From the NCBI GenBank assembly GCA_947625775.1, contig CANQPM010000006.1, positions 124,001 to 188,000 of the forward strand: a DNA stretch of 64,000 nt, given 5' to 3'. A program made the position numbers and the translations under genes. A model generated the notes under the pieces. The model was not told the origin of the DNA. It searched no databases and was given only the letters and a program-made list of their open reading frames with translations. This stretch comes from an uncultured Lachnospiraceae bacterium (GTDB lineage: Bacteria > Bacillota > Clostridia > Lachnospirales > Lachnospiraceae). This document shows, piece after piece, positions 26,405-35,262 of the stretch (positions within the stretch are counted from its first letter, which is position 1; every line of letters begins with the position of its first letter).

Positions 26405-27577
26405 ATGAAAAAGAAAAAGGCATTATCTGTAATTGCCGCTGTAGCTGCGGCTGTTTCCCTTACGGCATGCCAGGAAACTGTAAAGGGCGGCATCCAGGCA
26501 AGGACTGGCTGCGCGGAGGGGTGTACCTGCACGGACTGTATCTGCTGTGAAAACAACAGTAGCAGCGATGCGGCTTATGAAGCGCCAAGCGAGGAGACGC
26601 AGACGGAAACGATACAGACGGAAACCGAGCAGGTGGAAATTACGCAGGAGGAGAGCCTTACGTCTGAGGAATCAGAAATTGAAGATGAGACAGACGAAGT
26701 CACAGAAGCGCAGAGTGAGAGCTATGAGGAACAGACGGACGAGATATGGAAGCTGACAGAAGGCGAGAAGGCGGCGAGAAGGCAGCAGCAGATTAATTTT
26801 AATGAAGCCAGGGAATTGCTGTACACACTTGAAAATTCTAAGGATAAGACAGAGAGAATAGTCCAGATGGATAAGCAGATACTTGCGAATAACTCGTATG
26901 ATTTTTCGGGCAAAAATGTAGTGTTCATCGGGGACAGCATTACTGAGGGCATTACGAGCGCCATTGATCAGAACGGCAATTTTGTGAGCTATGTAACATA
27001 TGCCAATTCATATTTGCACTTTCAAAATGTTTTGAACCATGGCAAGGGCGGGCGTATGTTTTCTACATATGGCGGCGATGAGCTTTCGTTAGCTGAGAAT
27101 TTTGGCAATGTGACAAATATTGACTCGGATATTATTGTGGTTTTTGCGGGCATAAACGATTATCTTACGGTAGTTCCGGATAAGCGCTTTGGCGATATTT
27201 ATAATAAAGAGAGCACGGCGGGCTTCTGCGGTGCGGTCCGGTATTTTATGAAAGAGCTCAAGACGTATTACGCGGACAATGATATATTTTTTGTGACCAT
27301 GTATAACGTGTCAAAGACTGCAGAATGTCAGTTTTCCGATTATGACGGGCAGCCTGATCTGGGCGACTATATGGACGCGGAGCGAAAGCTTGCAGAGGAG
27401 TATGGATTCCATGTCATTGAGCTGTATGACACGGGATTTATGGACTGCAGCAGCGAGGAGGCTTCTGATTATTATCTGCGGGATGGCCTTCACCCAAAGG
27501 ATAATGGGAATATTGCGCTTGGGGCGCATATAGCGGCGGAGCTTTCGATGTATTTTAGCCAAAATGAATATGAATGA
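26405..27577 (+). CDS. SGNH/GDSL-hydrolase lipoprotein
   Basis: A 390-residue secreted lipoprotein. MKKKK plus a hydrophobic stretch ends in the lipobox LTAC. A short Cys-rich segment (CAEGCTCTDCICC) and an acidic Glu/Thr/Gln-rich linker of about 70 residues follow. The catalytic domain has FIGDSITEG (Ser nucleophile near residue 178), HGKGG, FAGINDY and the DGLHP block carrying Asp and His. These are SGNH-hydrolase blocks, so it probably removes O-acetyl or other acyl groups from surface glycan. ATG 26405 was chosen because of GAGGAGT upstream and the signal peptide. Confidence 0.85.
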   Translation: MKKKKALSVIAAVAAAVSLTACQETVKGGIQARTGCAEGCTCTDCICCENNSSSDAAYEAPSEETQTETIQTETEQVEITQEESLTSEESEIEDETDEVTEAQSESYEEQTDEIWKLTEGEKAARRQQQINFNEARELLYTLENSKDKTERIVQMDKQILANNSYDFSGKNVVFIGDSITEGITSAIDQNGNFVSYVTYANSYLHFQNVLNHGKGGRMFSTYGGDELSLAENFGNVTNIDSDIIVVFAGINDYLTVVPDKRFGDIYNKESTAGFCGAVRYFMKELKTYYADNDIFFVTMYNVSKTAECQFSDYDGQPDLGDYMDAERKLAEEYGFHVIELYDTGFMDCSSEEASDYYLRDGLHPKDNGNIALGAHIAAELSMYFSQNEYE

Positions 27578-27625
27578 CAGCAGGGCGCGTCACTAAAAAT
27601 TGTAAAGAAACGGGAGAAAAATCTG

Positions 27626-28672
27626 GTGGAAATTTTGAAATGGGGCATGCTGGCGTTCCTCGTGCTGCCCGTCCCTTTTGTGCTTGGAATGATACCGGTA
27701 AAATACATGGACAGGGCTCAGAAAACGCCGGCAATGACGTATTTGTGCGGGTGTTTCCTGAGTTTTGCCGTATTTGAAACGGTAGCTGTTCCTTTTATTT
27801 TGCTGGAAAAAAGCTTTACGGCGCTTGCCGTCGCATATACGGTTATTATAGGCGTGCTGTTTATATATGCATTGTCCGGCATAAGGCAGGCGCTGGCTTC
27901 ATATAGGGGCTGGTTCAGGGATTTCTGTTCAGAGCCCGTTTATGTCAAGGCAAGGTGGGCTGCGGCGTTTGCCCTTATAGGCGCGCAGATGCTTTATGCT
28001 GTGTGTTTTGAATACTACGACGGAGATGATTCGTATTATATTGCCATGTCAGTTTTGACTGACACTTTTGATACCATGTACCTGCGCGACGCATACTCGG
28101 GATATATATCCCAGCTTGACACGCGCCATGCGTTTTCGCCAGCCCCGATTTACCAGACATGGCTTTCAAGGCTTAGCGGTATTGCCCCTGCGGCAGTGGC
28201 GCACACGATGCTTGCGGCAGTCTGGCTTCTGCTCATGTACTGTGTATTTTCACAGATTGGCGCAAGGCTTCTGGACAAGGAAAAAAGGAATTATCGACCT
28301 GTATTTATGATACTTATTGCCGTGTGGTTTGCTTTCGGAAACATATCGCTTTACACGACGGAAACCTTTGCGATGACAAGGACATGGCAGGGCAAGGGGC
28401 TTATGGCAGGCATTGTGCTGCCCGCGCTGCTGCTGTGTTTTTTGAATCTGGCAGCCGACGGGATTAACAAAGGGATCATGGCGCTGCTTGTCTGTGTTAT
28501 ATTGTCCGCAGTGTTTGCGACAAGCGTGTCGTTTATGCTTATACCTACTGTTTCGGGGCTTGCGGCAGTGCTTATAGGGCTTAAAAATAAGGATATTAAA
28601 ATATCTGTGATGATATTGGCGGCGTGTATTCCATGTATTCTGCTCGGCGGTCTTTATCTTGTCATGAGCTGA
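27626..28672 (+). CDS. DUF6077-like membrane protein, N-terminal half
   Basis: A 348-residue, multi-pass membrane protein starting with GTG. After several helices it has CFEYYDGDDSYYIAMS, an acidic loop like those of GT-C enzymes, and then RHAFSPAPIYQTWLSRLSGI. I recognise this as DUF6077-like. It ends in the middle of what looks like a membrane domain, and the next gene continues with membrane helices and a soluble tail. The pair may be a single gene split by mutation, although no single base change rejoins them. Confidence 0.6.
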   Translation: MEILKWGMLAFLVLPVPFVLGMIPVKYMDRAQKTPAMTYLCGCFLSFAVFETVAVPFILLEKSFTALAVAYTVIIGVLFIYALSGIRQALASYRGWFRDFCSEPVYVKARWAAAFALIGAQMLYAVCFEYYDGDDSYYIAMSVLTDTFDTMYLRDAYSGYISQLDTRHAFSPAPIYQTWLSRLSGIAPAAVAHTMLAAVWLLLMYCVFSQIGARLLDKEKRNYRPVFMILIAVWFAFGNISLYTTETFAMTRTWQGKGLMAGIVLPALLLCFLNLAADGINKGIMALLVCVILSAVFATSVSFMLIPTVSGLAAVLIGLKNKDIKISVMILAACIPCILLGGLYLVMS

Positions 28673-28712
28673 CAAAAGTGTGCTGCGGTTTACCAGGGAA
28701 TGAGGTGTTGGC

Positions 28713-29552
28713 GTGATACAGACGATTGGTGCGGTTTTTGAGGATATTGTTTTATATAATGGCAAAAGCATATTATTCCTGCTCTTTCTGGCAGCGCTTG
28801 TTTTTTTGTGGAGTGTTGAAAAAAATAAGGGTGTCAGGACAGTGCTTTTATACTTGCCCGCGGCTGAGGCGGCAATATTTGTCTGCCCGCTGTATGCCTG
28901 GGTGGGAATGAAGATAGACAAGGCGATATATTACAGGGTATTCTGGGCGCTGCCGGCCGGAGTGCTTGTATGCTATGCCCTTGTCACGCTTATGGCAAGA
29001 ATGGATACATTTAAGGGCAGGATAGCCGTGTTTGTGATGGCATTGGCAGTTATCTGCCTAAACGGAAGGCTTGTTTATACAAATTCACTTCATTTCAGGG
29101 CATCAAACGCATATCATATTCCGTCTCAGGTAATTGATGTCGCGGAGGCGCTAAAGCTTGACAATTATAAACCGATTGCGGTGCTGCCTGCGGAGCTGCT
29201 GCCGTTTTTCAGGCAGTATTCGGGCGACGTATTTACCCCATATGGCAGGAACGTGATCGAGCCGCAGTGGCATTTTGAAAATGAGCTGTATGATGCAATG
29301 GAGGGTAATCCGAATGAGTATGATGCCGCTGAGGTGGCAAGATGCGCAAGAGATGAGCATTGTGTTTACGTGGTGCTTTCAAGCGCAAAGCAGATTAACG
29401 GCAGCATGGAGGAGCAGAATTATTTTCTGCTGAATTTCGTGCAGGGGTATTGTATCTATATGGACTATAATTATTATGAGGTGCTGAAGGATCAGAATCT
29501 TCTTGACGCGGACGTTATAGAGCGTGGGAATGCGGCGGCGGAAATGAAGTAG
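28713..29552 (+). CDS. Membrane protein, probable C-terminal half of a DUF6077-like protein
   Basis: A 279-residue protein with four to five TM helices and a C-terminal soluble part of about 130 residues. GTG 28713 follows GAGGTGTTGGC. It has no known catalytic motif. Segments such as YYRVFWALPAGVLV resemble the last membrane section of large GT-C-like proteins of this locus. In-frame stops fill the 40 bp between it and the previous gene. Confidence 0.55.
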   Translation: MIQTIGAVFEDIVLYNGKSILFLLFLAALVFLWSVEKNKGVRTVLLYLPAAEAAIFVCPLYAWVGMKIDKAIYYRVFWALPAGVLVCYALVTLMARMDTFKGRIAVFVMALAVICLNGRLVYTNSLHFRASNAYHIPSQVIDVAEALKLDNYKPIAVLPAELLPFFRQYSGDVFTPYGRNVIEPQWHFENELYDAMEGNPNEYDAAEVARCARDEHCVYVVLSSAKQINGSMEEQNYFLLNFVQGYCIYMDYNYYEVLKDQNLLDADVIERGNAAAEMK

Positions 29553-29575
29553 TGTGGCAGGTGGGATAAGGGCTT

Positions 29576-29941
29576 ATGGCAAAGAACATTAGGAACATTA
29601 TAATGCTTCAAGGGGTTGTCATCATATATACAATATCGGGCATTATGTCAAAAAACGCCTCGGCGCACAGCGGTGAGCCTGCAAAATTCCTCTTTTTTGT
29701 AGGAATGGATTTCTTTTTTTTGGGAGTGTATGCCATTTTATGGCAGCAGATGATAAAGCGCTTTGAGCTTTCCACCGCTTATGCGAACCGCTCAATGGCG
29801 ATACTGTGGTCAATGATATGGGCGGCGTTGTTTTTCCATGATGACATAACGGTTAAAAATATATTTGGGGCGCTTCTGATAGTGGCTGGCACGCTTATCA
29901 TAAACACTGACTTATCGGACAATACACAAAATAAAGATTAA
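29576..29941 (+). CDS. Small four-TM DMT/EamA-like protein (ArnE/F type)
   Basis: A 121-residue, four-helix protein of the drug/metabolite transporter superfamily. It keeps ALFFHDDITVKNIFGALLIVAGTLII, the last-helix pattern of EamA/SMR proteins. A second such protein follows at 29996. Paired small DMT proteins act as flippases for undecaprenyl-phosphate-linked sugars in ArnE/ArnF systems, so the pair may flip the lipid-linked sugar made by the GtrB-like enzyme. That role is inferred. Confidence 0.7.
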   Translation: MAKNIRNIIMLQGVVIIYTISGIMSKNASAHSGEPAKFLFFVGMDFFFLGVYAILWQQMIKRFELSTAYANRSMAILWSMIWAALFFHDDITVKNIFGALLIVAGTLIINTDLSDNTQNKD

Positions 29942-29995
29942 TGCGGGATATTTTCAAAGCGCCGGAGGCTGTTGAAGCGGCATAGGGGGATTGGA

Positions 29996-30334
29996 ATGGT
30001 TAATCATTATATAATATGCATGGTTGTGTCAGTGACTATTGCCTCACTGTCGCAGATACTTTTGAAGAAAAGCACATTTTGCAAATATAATTCTGTCATA
30101 AGGGAATACCTTAACCCGTATGTAATCTGCGGCTATGGGCTGCTGTGCGTGTCCATGCTTATGACGGTGTATGCGTATGGCGGGGTGGACTATAAAAATG
30201 GACCTATCATTGAATCGCTTGGGAATATATGGGTATTGATTTTAAGCTATTTATTTTTTAAGGAACGGATCAGCAGGAAAAAAATGCTTGGAATGGCTTG
30301 TATTATGGCGGGAGTTGTAATATTTTATTCATAG
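29996..30334 (+). CDS. Small four-TM DMT/EamA-like protein, partner of the preceding gene
   Basis: A 112-residue, four-helix protein with FFKERISRKKMLGMACIMAGVVIF at the C-terminus, typical of EamA/SMR helices. ATG 29996 has AGGGGGA at a good distance; an upstream TTG at 29972 is less likely. With its partner it probably forms a heterodimeric lipid-sugar flippase. Confidence 0.7.
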   Translation: MVNHYIICMVVSVTIASLSQILLKKSTFCKYNSVIREYLNPYVICGYGLLCVSMLMTVYAYGGVDYKNGPIIESLGNIWVLILSYLFFKERISRKKMLGMACIMAGVVIFYS

Positions 30335-30386
30335 CCTGCAAAGCGCTTTTCCATATATTGTACTAATGATGTAAGCGCAGACGGTG

Positions 30387-30415
30387 TTGAGATAACGAGA
30401 AGTTTTTGGTATAAT
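30387..30415 (+). promoter_or_regulatory. Sigma-A-type promoter for the GH25/Big_2 gene
   Basis: TTGAGA at 30387-30392 and TATAAT at 30410-30415 are separated by 17 bp. They lie about 110 bp before the ATG at 30529, at the end of the membrane-protein operon. Confidence 0.7.
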
Positions 30416-30528
30416 GATAGGGCGGCTGAAAACTGCGCATAATTGTATTATGCAGGCGCTGCCGCAATCTGCATTTGCTGCGGAATATATAATTCAAGGC
30501 GGAAAAACCGAAGGGACAGAGATATAAT

Positions 30529-33500
30529 ATGAAAAAAAGGAAAAATTTCGGGCTGTATGGCACAAATAAAAGAAGAAGGCCAAAAAGAAACGAGAGGTTT
30601 GACATAGACTATGAAAATTATGATGAAGAAGACGGCGGCTATGCTGACGCTGCGGATGAAGACGACGAATATATAGTTGACTATCAGACGGATTATAATG
30701 CTTCCGAGTATAGAAACGATGCAAATGAGCATTATACAGCTGGCGGTGATGGATATTACGAGGGAGAAGGATATGGCGGCGAGACTGATGGCGTGGAAGG
30801 TGATTATGAAGGAGAATACTATGCAGACGAAGCATATGTAGATGATGATAGCGCAGATTATACGGACAAGGCGTATATGGTGGAAGATGAGAGCGCAGGT
30901 TATGCAGATGAGTTGTATGCAGAAGAAGATGAGAGTACAGGTTATTCAGATGAGTTATATGCAGAAGATGAAAGCATAGCATATGCAGAAGATGACAGCG
31001 TGGATTATGCAAATGAGGATTATTCAGAAGATGACAGCCTGTATTTTGAGACAGATGAATATGGTGAGGAAAATGAGTATTATGACAGCGAGCCATATGA
31101 TGAGGAGGAATATGAGCCGAATGAATACGGCAGTGAAGATGAAAATGGCTTCTTTGCAGTATTGGCGGATAAAATAAAGGCTTGGGCGGCTAATCTGACG
31201 GCATTTGACTTGATAGTGGCGGCGACAGGGATTATAGTTGTTGCCGCAGGAATAATTACGTTCAGCATTTTCCATCAGGGAAAAAAGATAGAGGAGCGCA
31301 TTGAGGCGATAGCGCCTGTAGGAGACGAGCTTATAAATATAGGTGTAGCCGGAGATGACGGGCTTATTGCTATGACGGGCGCGGCGCTTTCGGGGCAGTT
31401 TGTAGTAGGCGAGGCTGTCACGGAGGAAGCGTCTGACGCGGAGAATGAAAATGAAGCGTCCCAGCCAAGCAAGGTGAGCGTCAGCTTTGTTTCAGTCGAA
31501 AAGGACTTGAAAATACGTTTTACGGATTCGGAAACAGGGGAGCTTATTACAGGCACAGCGTTTGAGGTAGTGCTTACAAGCTCGAAGGGCAAGCAGCTTG
31601 TGCTTACTGACGACGACATGGACGGCATTATTTATGCGACGAATATTACTCCGGGCGTATTTGAGGCGGTAGTTACGTCTACAGATAAATATAAATTTCC
31701 CTCCGCTGCGCAGCAGGTCACGGTTAAGGACAAGGTTGAGTATGTGGTAATAAATATTCAGGACGAGGTAAAAAAGGAGTCGCAGGTTAATGTGGCGGCA
31801 GAGGACACGCAGAAGCAGGACGCGGCAAAGGAGGAGGTAAAGCTTACTGACACCGTTGAATGGGTGGAGTCCACAAGCACGCCGATAGGCGGCACGGAGA
31901 GCTATATTCTTGTGGACAAGGACACTATAGCAGATCCGTCACAGGCGGCAATGCTTGGGAAAAAGATGTTTTTTGACGGGCTTAATGTGACGCTTGAGCC
32001 GTCAAAGCTTTCGCTTTTTGTAAACGGCACGGCGCAGCTTAAAGTCAGTCAGGATTTTAAAGACTCGGAAAGCGACGCTGAAAAGGTGGAGTATTCTTAT
32101 AAGTGGGAATCGTCAAATGGTGATATTGTATCGGTGGACGGCAGCGGCCCCAGCGCAAATATCACGGCAAAAGCAAGCGGACCAGCGAATATTACCTGCA
32201 CTGTCACCAAGACTACTACGCCGATTACGTATGAAGGCGGCGAACCGACGCAAAGCAGAGAGAAGATTGACGAGGACGAATATAATGAGCTTTTAGAAAA
32301 ATGCAAAGAGGAAGGCAAAGATGAGAGCAAGGAGATTGTCAAAGAGGGCGACGGCGATGATGTTAAATATTATAAAATTGTAGAGAAGTTAACGGAAAAG
32401 ACAAAGAAATATGGTGAGCCAGTTACGGAAACAGGAAAGGAGGCTGACTGTGAGGTAACAGTCAAGGAGAATGGCATCAAGTCAGGCACGCTTGAGCTGA
32501 AAAAGAGCGCCGACAGCTGCGCTGTAGGAGCGACGCTCACTGTAAGCCCGTCAAAGCTTGAGTACACGTATGATGACGACAGCAGGCAGACGCTCACGGA
32601 GGGATTTCCTGCTATCACATGGTCAAGCGCTGACAAAGAAGTGGCAACAATAAATGACAAGGGCGTGGTTACAGGTGTTAAGACAGGCTCTACTACGATT
32701 AAGGGCGTAGCCACCGTAAAGAATTCCGCAGGCAATGACATAAGCATAGAAGCGACTGTAACAGTGTCAATTACCGATGCGCCAGTATTTTCACTTGTGC
32801 TTGACAGGACAGACGATGTTTATCTTGCTGTAGGCGGCGAGACCACGCTTGTCGCTACGGTTGCAAATGCAAAGTCTGATTCAGGCGTCACATGGACTAC
32901 ATCGGACAAGAAAATTGCCACGGTAGATGAAAACGGTAAGGTAACGGGAGTGGCGGCAGGCAGCGCCACCATTACGGCGACAACGAAGGAAAAAAATGCG
33001 GACGGCAAGCAGCTGACGGCTTCGTGCAAGGTTACGGTAAATTCGGACGCAGTCAACGATACGACGACAAAGCTGAAGGACAAAAACGGCAACCAGATAT
33101 ACATAAAGGACAGCGACGGCAATTATAAGGAAGCAGTATATGCCGACTACTACACTGCAAAGGAATTTTACCTGAGGACAGAGGGGCAGTTTGCATATAC
33201 AGGTTGGCAGACTATAAACGGCAAAACCTACTATTATGATAAAAACGGCAATGCAGTAACAGGCACGCAGATAATACAGGGAGTTACATATAATTTCGGC
33301 TCGGACGGTGCGATTGCGACTACGGTAAACGGCTCTACCTTCGGCATAGACATATCGCGCCACAACGGGAACATTGACTGGAACGCGGTCAAGGCGTCAG
33401 GCGTAGACTATGTAATCCTGCGCTGCGGGTACAGGGGCTCCGCGACAGGCGTGCTGATTGAGGACGAGAGCTTTAAAAAGAATATCAAGGGCGCTACGGC

Positions 33501-33927
33501 AGCAGGCTTAAAGGTTGGCGTTTATGTGTTCTCTCAGGCGGTAGACGAGGTTGAGGCGGTAAAGGAGGCGTCGCTTGCCGTAAGCCTTGTGAAAGGCTAC
33601 AAGCTTACATATCCCATATTTATTGACACTGAATCGAGCGGCGGCAGGGCTGACAAGATAGACAAGGCGACAAGGACAGCGGTTGTCAACGCCTTCTGCC
33701 AGACAGTGGCAAGCGCAGGTTATCAGGCGGGCATTTATGCGTCAAAGACATGGTTTGAGGATAAGCTAAACATGGGCGCTGTCGGCAGCTACAGGATATG
33801 GCTTGCGCAGTATGCCGCACAGCCTACATACAAGAGCAGGTACGATATGTGGCAGTATTCAAGCAAGGGCACGATAAGCGGCATAAAGGGCGACGTTGAT
33901 TTAAACTGGAGTTATATGGGTTACTAA
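30529..33927 (+). CDS. Large membrane-anchored GH25 lysozyme-like protein with Big_2 domains
   Basis: A 1132-residue surface protein. Residues 1-20 are basic and 25-205 extremely acidic and Tyr-rich, with imperfect repeats such as DELYAEDES. A TM helix spans about 226-248. Outside are a prealbumin-like domain (KIRFTDSETGELITG), Big_2-like domains (TWSSADKEVATINDKGVVTG and TWTTSDKKIATVDENGKVTG), a cell-wall-binding repeat (GWQTINGKTYYYDKNGNAVTG) and a C-terminal GH25 domain from about 938 (GIDISRHNGNIDW; YPIFIDTES with catalytic Asp and Glu). The N-terminal acidic part lies before the TM and is likely cytoplasmic. It probably hydrolyses peptidoglycan during glycan or wall assembly. Confidence 0.88.
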   Translation: MKKRKNFGLYGTNKRRRPKRNERFDIDYENYDEEDGGYADAADEDDEYIVDYQTDYNASEYRNDANEHYTAGGDGYYEGEGYGGETDGVEGDYEGEYYADEAYVDDDSADYTDKAYMVEDESAGYADELYAEEDESTGYSDELYAEDESIAYAEDDSVDYANEDYSEDDSLYFETDEYGEENEYYDSEPYDEEEYEPNEYGSEDENGFFAVLADKIKAWAANLTAFDLIVAATGIIVVAAGIITFSIFHQGKKIEERIEAIAPVGDELINIGVAGDDGLIAMTGAALSGQFVVGEAVTEEASDAENENEASQPSKVSVSFVSVEKDLKIRFTDSETGELITGTAFEVVLTSSKGKQLVLTDDDMDGIIYATNITPGVFEAVVTSTDKYKFPSAAQQVTVKDKVEYVVINIQDEVKKESQVNVAAEDTQKQDAAKEEVKLTDTVEWVESTSTPIGGTESYILVDKDTIADPSQAAMLGKKMFFDGLNVTLEPSKLSLFVNGTAQLKVSQDFKDSESDAEKVEYSYKWESSNGDIVSVDGSGPSANITAKASGPANITCTVTKTTTPITYEGGEPTQSREKIDEDEYNELLEKCKEEGKDESKEIVKEGDGDDVKYYKIVEKLTEKTKKYGEPVTETGKEADCEVTVKENGIKSGTLELKKSADSCAVGATLTVSPSKLEYTYDDDSRQTLTEGFPAITWSSADKEVATINDKGVVTGVKTGSTTIKGVATVKNSAGNDISIEATVTVSITDAPVFSLVLDRTDDVYLAVGGETTLVATVANAKSDSGVTWTTSDKKIATVDENGKVTGVAAGSATITATTKEKNADGKQLTASCKVTVNSDAVNDTTTKLKDKNGNQIYIKDSDGNYKEAVYADYYTAKEFYLRTEGQFAYTGWQTINGKTYYYDKNGNAVTGTQIIQGVTYNFGSDGAIATTVNGSTFGIDISRHNGNIDWNAVKASGVDYVILRCGYRGSATGVLIEDESFKKNIKGATAAGLKVGVYVFSQAVDEVEAVKEASLAVSLVKGYKLTYPIFIDTESSGGRADKIDKATRTAVVNAFCQTVASAGYQAGIYASKTWFEDKLNMGAVGSYRIWLAQYAAQPTYKSRYDMWQYSSKGTISGIKGDVDLNWSYMGY

Positions 33928-33932
33928 GGCGG

Positions 33933-33970
33933 AAAAGCTCTAAGGCGGTCATATACGCCTTGGGGCTTTT
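33933..33970 (+). terminator. Intrinsic terminator after the GH25/Big_2 gene
   Basis: Stem AAAGCTC-(T)-AAGGCG pairs with CGCCTT-(G)-GGGCTTTT, with a loop of eight bases, just after the stop codon. Confidence 0.8.
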
Positions 33971-33996
33971 ATATTTATTATATTCTTTATAATTAC

Positions 33997-34025
33997 TTGA
34001 AAAAATTAACATTTAACGCTATACT
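33997..34025 (+). promoter_or_regulatory. Sigma-A-type promoter for rmlB
   Basis: TTGAAA at 33997-34002 and TATACT at 34020-34025 are separated by 17 bp. It lies 36 bp before the ATG of rmlB and right after the terminator. Confidence 0.75.
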
Positions 34026-34061
34026 TGTAATAACAATATTATTATGGAGGAAATATTTTCT

Positions 34062-35138
34062 ATGAGGACATATTTAGTCACAGGAGGAGCGGGCTTCATA
34101 GGCTCTAACTACATTCATTATATGTTTAAAAAATATGGAGACGAAATCAGGATAATCAACGTTGACGCGCTCACCTACGCGGGCAATCTCGAAAATTTAA
34201 AGGATATAGAAAACAGGCAAAATTACACCTTTATAAAGGCGGACATCACGGACAAGGCTGCAATCGCTAAAATATTTGATGAAAACGACATCGACAGGGT
34301 AGTCCATTTCGCGGCGGAGAGCCATGTGGACAGGAGCATAAAAAACCCCGAGATTTTTGTGCAGACAAACGTGCTTGGCACGGCAGTCATGCTGAACTGC
34401 GCAAAGGCGGCATGGGAGCTTCCAGACGGCACATTTAAGGATGGCAAAAAGTTCCTCCATGTTTCCACGGACGAGGTATACGGCTCGCTTGAAAATGAGG
34501 GCGAATACTTCTATGAGACAACGCCATACGCGCCGCACAGTCCCTATTCGGCGAGCAAGGCATCATCCGATATGCTCGTGAAGGCATATATGGACACGTA
34601 TAAATTTCCTGCAAACATTACAAACTGTTCAAATAATTACGGTCCGTACCAATTCCCTGAAAAGCTGATACCTCTTATTATAAATAATGCGCTTCAGGGT
34701 AAAAAGCTTCCCGTATATGGGGACGGCAAAAATGTGCGCGACTGGCTTTATGTTGAGGATCATGCGAAGGCGATAGATATGGTGCAGGAAAAAGGCAGGC
34801 TTTTTGAGACCTACAATATCGGCGGCCACAATGAAAAGCAGAACATAGAGATTATAGAGATAATTATAGAAACCCTTCAGGAGCAGCTTTCTGATGATGA
34901 TCCAAGAAAAAAGCTTGTCTCAAAGGATTTGATTACTTATGTCGAGGACCGCAAAGGGCATGACAGGAGATACGCCATTGCGCCCGACAAAATCAAGGCG
35001 GAAATCGGCTGGGAGCCTGAAACCATGTTTAAAGACGGCATAAAAGAAACTATAAAGTGGTATTTTTCGCATGAGGACTGGCTTAAAAACGTGACAAGCG
35101 GCGATTACCAGAAATATTATGCGGAGATGTATAAATAA
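34062..35138 (+). CDS. rmlB: dTDP-glucose 4,6-dehydratase
   Basis: A 358-residue protein, the second enzyme of dTDP-L-rhamnose synthesis. It has the NAD motif TGGAGFIGSN, the HFAAESHVDRS segment, STDEVYG with the catalytic Asp-Glu, and YSASKASSD with the Tyr and Lys. ATG 34062 starts at the conserved MRTYLVTGG; another ATG 18 bases upstream is part of the ribosome binding site region ATGGAGGAAA. The downstream rmlA and rmlC are present, but no rmlD was seen in the window. Confidence 0.97.
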   Translation: MRTYLVTGGAGFIGSNYIHYMFKKYGDEIRIINVDALTYAGNLENLKDIENRQNYTFIKADITDKAAIAKIFDENDIDRVVHFAAESHVDRSIKNPEIFVQTNVLGTAVMLNCAKAAWELPDGTFKDGKKFLHVSTDEVYGSLENEGEYFYETTPYAPHSPYSASKASSDMLVKAYMDTYKFPANITNCSNNYGPYQFPEKLIPLIINNALQGKKLPVYGDGKNVRDWLYVEDHAKAIDMVQEKGRLFETYNIGGHNEKQNIEIIEIIIETLQEQLSDDDPRKKLVSKDLITYVEDRKGHDRRYAIAPDKIKAEIGWEPETMFKDGIKETIKWYFSHEDWLKNVTSGDYQKYYAEMYK

Positions 35139-35184
35139 AACGGCCGCTAAATTCACAGATGTATTAAGAATGAATGGAAGGATA

Positions 35185-35208
35185 GTGTGAAAAATAAATT
35201 TTTCACAC
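35185..35208 (+). promoter_or_regulatory. Perfect hairpin in the rmlB-rmlA gap
   Basis: GTGTGAAAAA-TAAA-TTTTTCACAC, a 10-bp perfect stem, lies 55 bp before rmlA. No T-run follows the stem, so its use as a terminator is uncertain. A closely similar hairpin stands at 22104. Confidence 0.5.
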
Positions 35209-35262
35209 GTAAATTTGCGCTTGGGTACAAATTCTTAGATATATCAAAAATGGAGGATTAAG

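Noticed and set aside
28250-28921. 223-residue minus-strand frame
   Set aside because: His/Lys/Gln-rich translation with no domain, opposite two membrane-protein genes.
32820-33363. Minus-strand frames opposite the Big_2 region
   Set aside because: They mirror the repetitive Thr/Val-rich coding of the surface protein.
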